64,000 nucleotides of DNA, from positions 1 through 64,000 of the forward strand of contig CALUYY010000004.1 in assembly GCA_944325155.1 (NCBI GenBank). The letters are read 5' to 3'. The notes below the pieces were generated by a model, which saw only the letters and a list, made by a program, of their open reading frames with translations, was not told where the DNA came from and ran no database searches. This DNA is from Candidatus Gastranaerophilales bacterium (GTDB lineage: Bacteria; Cyanobacteriota; Vampirovibrionia; Gastranaerophilales; Gastranaerophilaceae). Below are positions 62,379 to 64,000 of this stretch, piece after piece (positions within the stretch are counted from its first letter, which is position 1; each line of letters begins with the position of its first letter). Made by a program: the position numbers and the translations under genes.

Positions 62379-63305
62379 ATGAAAATCAGCGTGCAGACTC
62401 CCGCTACGGTTGCAAATTTAGGGTGCGGCTTTGATTGTTTCGGACTTGCGCTTCCTTTATATAATATTGTTACCATTGAAGAAACCATAATGCCGGGGTC
62501 CGGCATTGAAATTAATATTTTGGATAAAAATGAAAATCTTGAAGCGGAAAATATTCCGACCGATAAAAATAATATAGTTTATAAAGCAATTGAACTTTTA
62601 TATAACTATATAGGACAGACTCCCGCCGAATTAAAAATAAATATTAAAACCGGAATTCCTATTGCAAGAGGCTTAGGTTCATCCGCTTCCGTTATAACGG
62701 GCGGATTAATTGCCGCAAATGAACTTTTGGGGCGCCCTGCGGATGAAGCGGTTTTATTGTCGATTGCAACAGAAATTGAGGGGCACCCCGATAATGTTAC
62801 CCCCGCATTTACGGGCGGTATGACGATAGCTGAAATTGAAGACAGCGGTTCCGTTACATACAGAAAATTACCGTGGCCCAAAGAATGGAAAATAACGGTA
62901 TGTGTTCCCGATTTTGAACTTGCAACGGATATTTCAAGGTCGGTGCTGCCTGAATGTGTTCCCATTAAAGATGCCGTTTATAATTTAAGAAGAGCTTCAA
63001 TGTTTGTTGAAGCGGTTCACACAAAAGATGAAGAATTAATGAAACTTGCAATGAATGATAAACTTCACCAGCCGTACAGAATGAAACTGGTCCCCGGGTT
63101 AAATTCCATTATGCAGGATTTAAAACACACGGATAAAGTCTTAGGGTGTGTTCTTGCGGGGGCAGGTCCTTCCGTTGCCGTAATTTCAAGCGGAAACACC
63201 GATGAAATTAAGGAAATAGTACAGACAGGCTGGAACAATATTAATGTAAACTCTAAAATACATACATATAATATTGAAGAAAACGGCGCAAAAATAATTA
63301 ACTAG
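62379..63305 (+). CDS. thrB: Homoserine kinase
   Basis: 308 aa GHMP kinase. Phosphorylates homoserine on the way to threonine. Motifs: TPATVANLGCGFDCFGLAL (1), ARGLGSSASVITGG (ATP-binding, 2) and LAGAGPSVAVI (3). GAGGT lies 7 nt before the ATG. It follows dnaN closely (one base between). Confidence 0.95.
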   Translation: MKISVQTPATVANLGCGFDCFGLALPLYNIVTIEETIMPGSGIEINILDKNENLEAENIPTDKNNIVYKAIELLYNYIGQTPAELKINIKTGIPIARGLGSSASVITGGLIAANELLGRPADEAVLLSIATEIEGHPDNVTPAFTGGMTIAEIEDSGSVTYRKLPWPKEWKITVCVPDFELATDISRSVLPECVPIKDAVYNLRRASMFVEAVHTKDEELMKLAMNDKLHQPYRMKLVPGLNSIMQDLKHTDKVLGCVLAGAGPSVAVISSGNTDEIKEIVQTGWNNINVNSKIHTYNIEENGAKIIN

Positions 63306-63319
63306 AAAGGGTATTTATT

Positions 63320-63763
63320 ATGAAAAAAATCTTAACTTCAATTATAACGGCTTCCGTATTTTGTATGGCGCAGGCTGCTTTTGCACAGGTCGGTTTTGTA
63401 GATTACTCTTATATTTCAAAAAATTATCCCTTAGCCCAAAAATACAGCCAGACTTTAAGAAATAAATCCCAGTCAATAAGAACATATGCCCAGCAAAAAG
63501 ATGCACAGGTTGCAAAAGCAAAAACACAGGCAGAAAAAGACAGAATAAGAAAAGAAGGAATTTCGCAGGTTCAATTAAAACAAAAAGAATATTCTTCCTT
63601 AAGAACAAGATATGAAAACGAATTAAATACAAAAGTTCAAGCTGCCGCAGAAAAAGTCAGAGTTCAAAAGAAACTTGATATGATAATTAAAAAAGACGCA
63701 AGAGTAACGGGCGGTGTTGATTGTACAAGTGCGGTATTAACAATTTTAAAAACTACAAAATAA
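63320..63763 (+). CDS. skp: OmpH/Skp-like periplasmic chaperone
   Basis: 147 aa. N-terminal signal peptide (about 1-22, cleavage after AAFA) followed by VGFVDYSYI and a long coiled-coil rich in Lys, Gln and Glu, as in Skp. It would trap unfolded outer-membrane proteins in the periplasm. Its presence supports a diderm cell. Located between thrB and mnmG. Confidence 0.85.
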   Translation: MKKILTSIITASVFCMAQAAFAQVGFVDYSYISKNYPLAQKYSQTLRNKSQSIRTYAQQKDAQVAKAKTQAEKDRIRKEGISQVQLKQKEYSSLRTRYENELNTKVQAAAEKVRVQKKLDMIIKKDARVTGGVDCTSAVLTILKTTK

Positions 63764-63769
63764 TAAATT

Positions 63770-64000
63770 ATGTTTAAATTCGATGTTATTGTAACAGGTG
63801 CAGGTCATGCAGGTTCAGAGGCGGCAATTGCCGCCTCAAGACTTGGTGCAAAGGTTATGCTTGCAACATTGAATATAGAAAATATAGCTCTTATGCCATG
63901 TAACCCCGCAATCGGGGGGCCAGCCAAATCCAATCTGGTAAGAGAAATTGATGCATTAGGCGGTGTTATGGGAAGGTTATCCGATGATACTTATATGCAG
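63770..64000 (+). CDS. mnmG: tRNA uridine-5-carboxymethylaminomethyl synthase subunit MnmG (partial)
   Basis: The first 77 codons before the window ends. [16 protein letters not shown] is the FAD-binding start, followed by [24 protein letters not shown], a hallmark of MnmG/GidA. MnmG with MnmE modifies the wobble uridine of several tRNAs. The start follows skp by 6 bp. Confidence 0.96.
   Translation, partial: MFKFDVIVTGAGHAGSEAAIAASRLGAKVMLATLNIENIALMPCNPAIGGPAKSNLVREIDALGGVMGRLSDDTYMQ

Overview
The window reads as a chromosomal segment of an AT-rich, double-membraned bacterium. It encodes a Skp/OmpH-like periplasmic chaperone, an MlaD-type lipid-transport protein and a possible outer-membrane beta-barrel C-terminus. 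It also has c-di-AMP synthesis (CdaA), a RicT/PSP1 protein, tiny LuxR-type helix-turn-helix proteins, a split ferredoxin-bearing glutamate synthase, EtfAB and no photosynthesis genes. The best guess from these features and protein style is a non-photosynthetic cyanobacterial relative (Vampirovibrionia/Melainabacteria, Gastranaerophilales-like). This is inference; no marker here proves it. Almost all genes are intact housekeeping genes, tightly packed with short overlaps.

Layout. 1-376: end of an unidentified gene, then a GC-rich array of structured repeats. 0.4-5.6 kb (minus): queE, a J-domain protein, a nucleotidyltransferase with a long leader, and two tandem thymidylate-kinase-like genes. 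5.7-12.5 kb: a membrane protein overlapping miaA, then three lineage-type proteins (small membrane protein, Ski2-like helicase, 746-aa protein). 12.6-17.8 kb: etfBA, RNase P RNA, a sensor histidine kinase and a PLP enzyme. 17.9-24.6 kb: GT-C glycosyltransferase, phosphoglycolate phosphatase-like HAD, ComM/YifB, thioredoxin plus CcdA, and two small unknown proteins. 24.6-34.6 kb (minus): a tiny LuxR protein, unsplit dnaE, a cupin protein with leader, a small activase pair and a SNF2 helicase. 34.7-38.3 kb: ricT, rsfS, an unknown, an XRE regulator with putative operator, a 59-aa zinc-ribbon protein and a TIM-barrel isomerase. 38.3-47.6 kb: cdaA, lysA, AI-2E-type permease, MCE protein, a stand-alone HsdR-N nuclease-like protein, xerC/D, folE2, rdgB, uppS and a PadR-like gene. 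47.6-54.6 kb: a large SRP RNA, a second tiny LuxR protein, the three-gene glutamate synthase and an iron-dependent alcohol dehydrogenase. 54.7-64 kb: glutamate-cysteine ligase, paired chromate transporters, queA, gcvPB, thiG, comFC, dnaN, thrB, skp-like and the start of mnmG.

Functional links: queE, queA and folE2 all belong to the 7-deazaguanine/queuosine route. The thioredoxin-CcdA pair supports extracytoplasmic thiol reduction. The glutamate synthase genes form one operon. MiaA, MnmG, RNase P and queuosine enzymes give a strong tRNA-maturation content.

Two patterns cut across genes. First, several proteins here carry a disordered N-terminal leader with one or two short motifs of the type hydrophobic-[ST]-F-[TNS]-G or L-x-F-G. 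Second, many start codons sit only 6-9 nt after a TATAAT-like box with no Shine-Dalgarno sequence, at the same distance seen between -10 box and 5' end in the RNase P and SRP RNA genes. This suggests widespread leaderless mRNAs.
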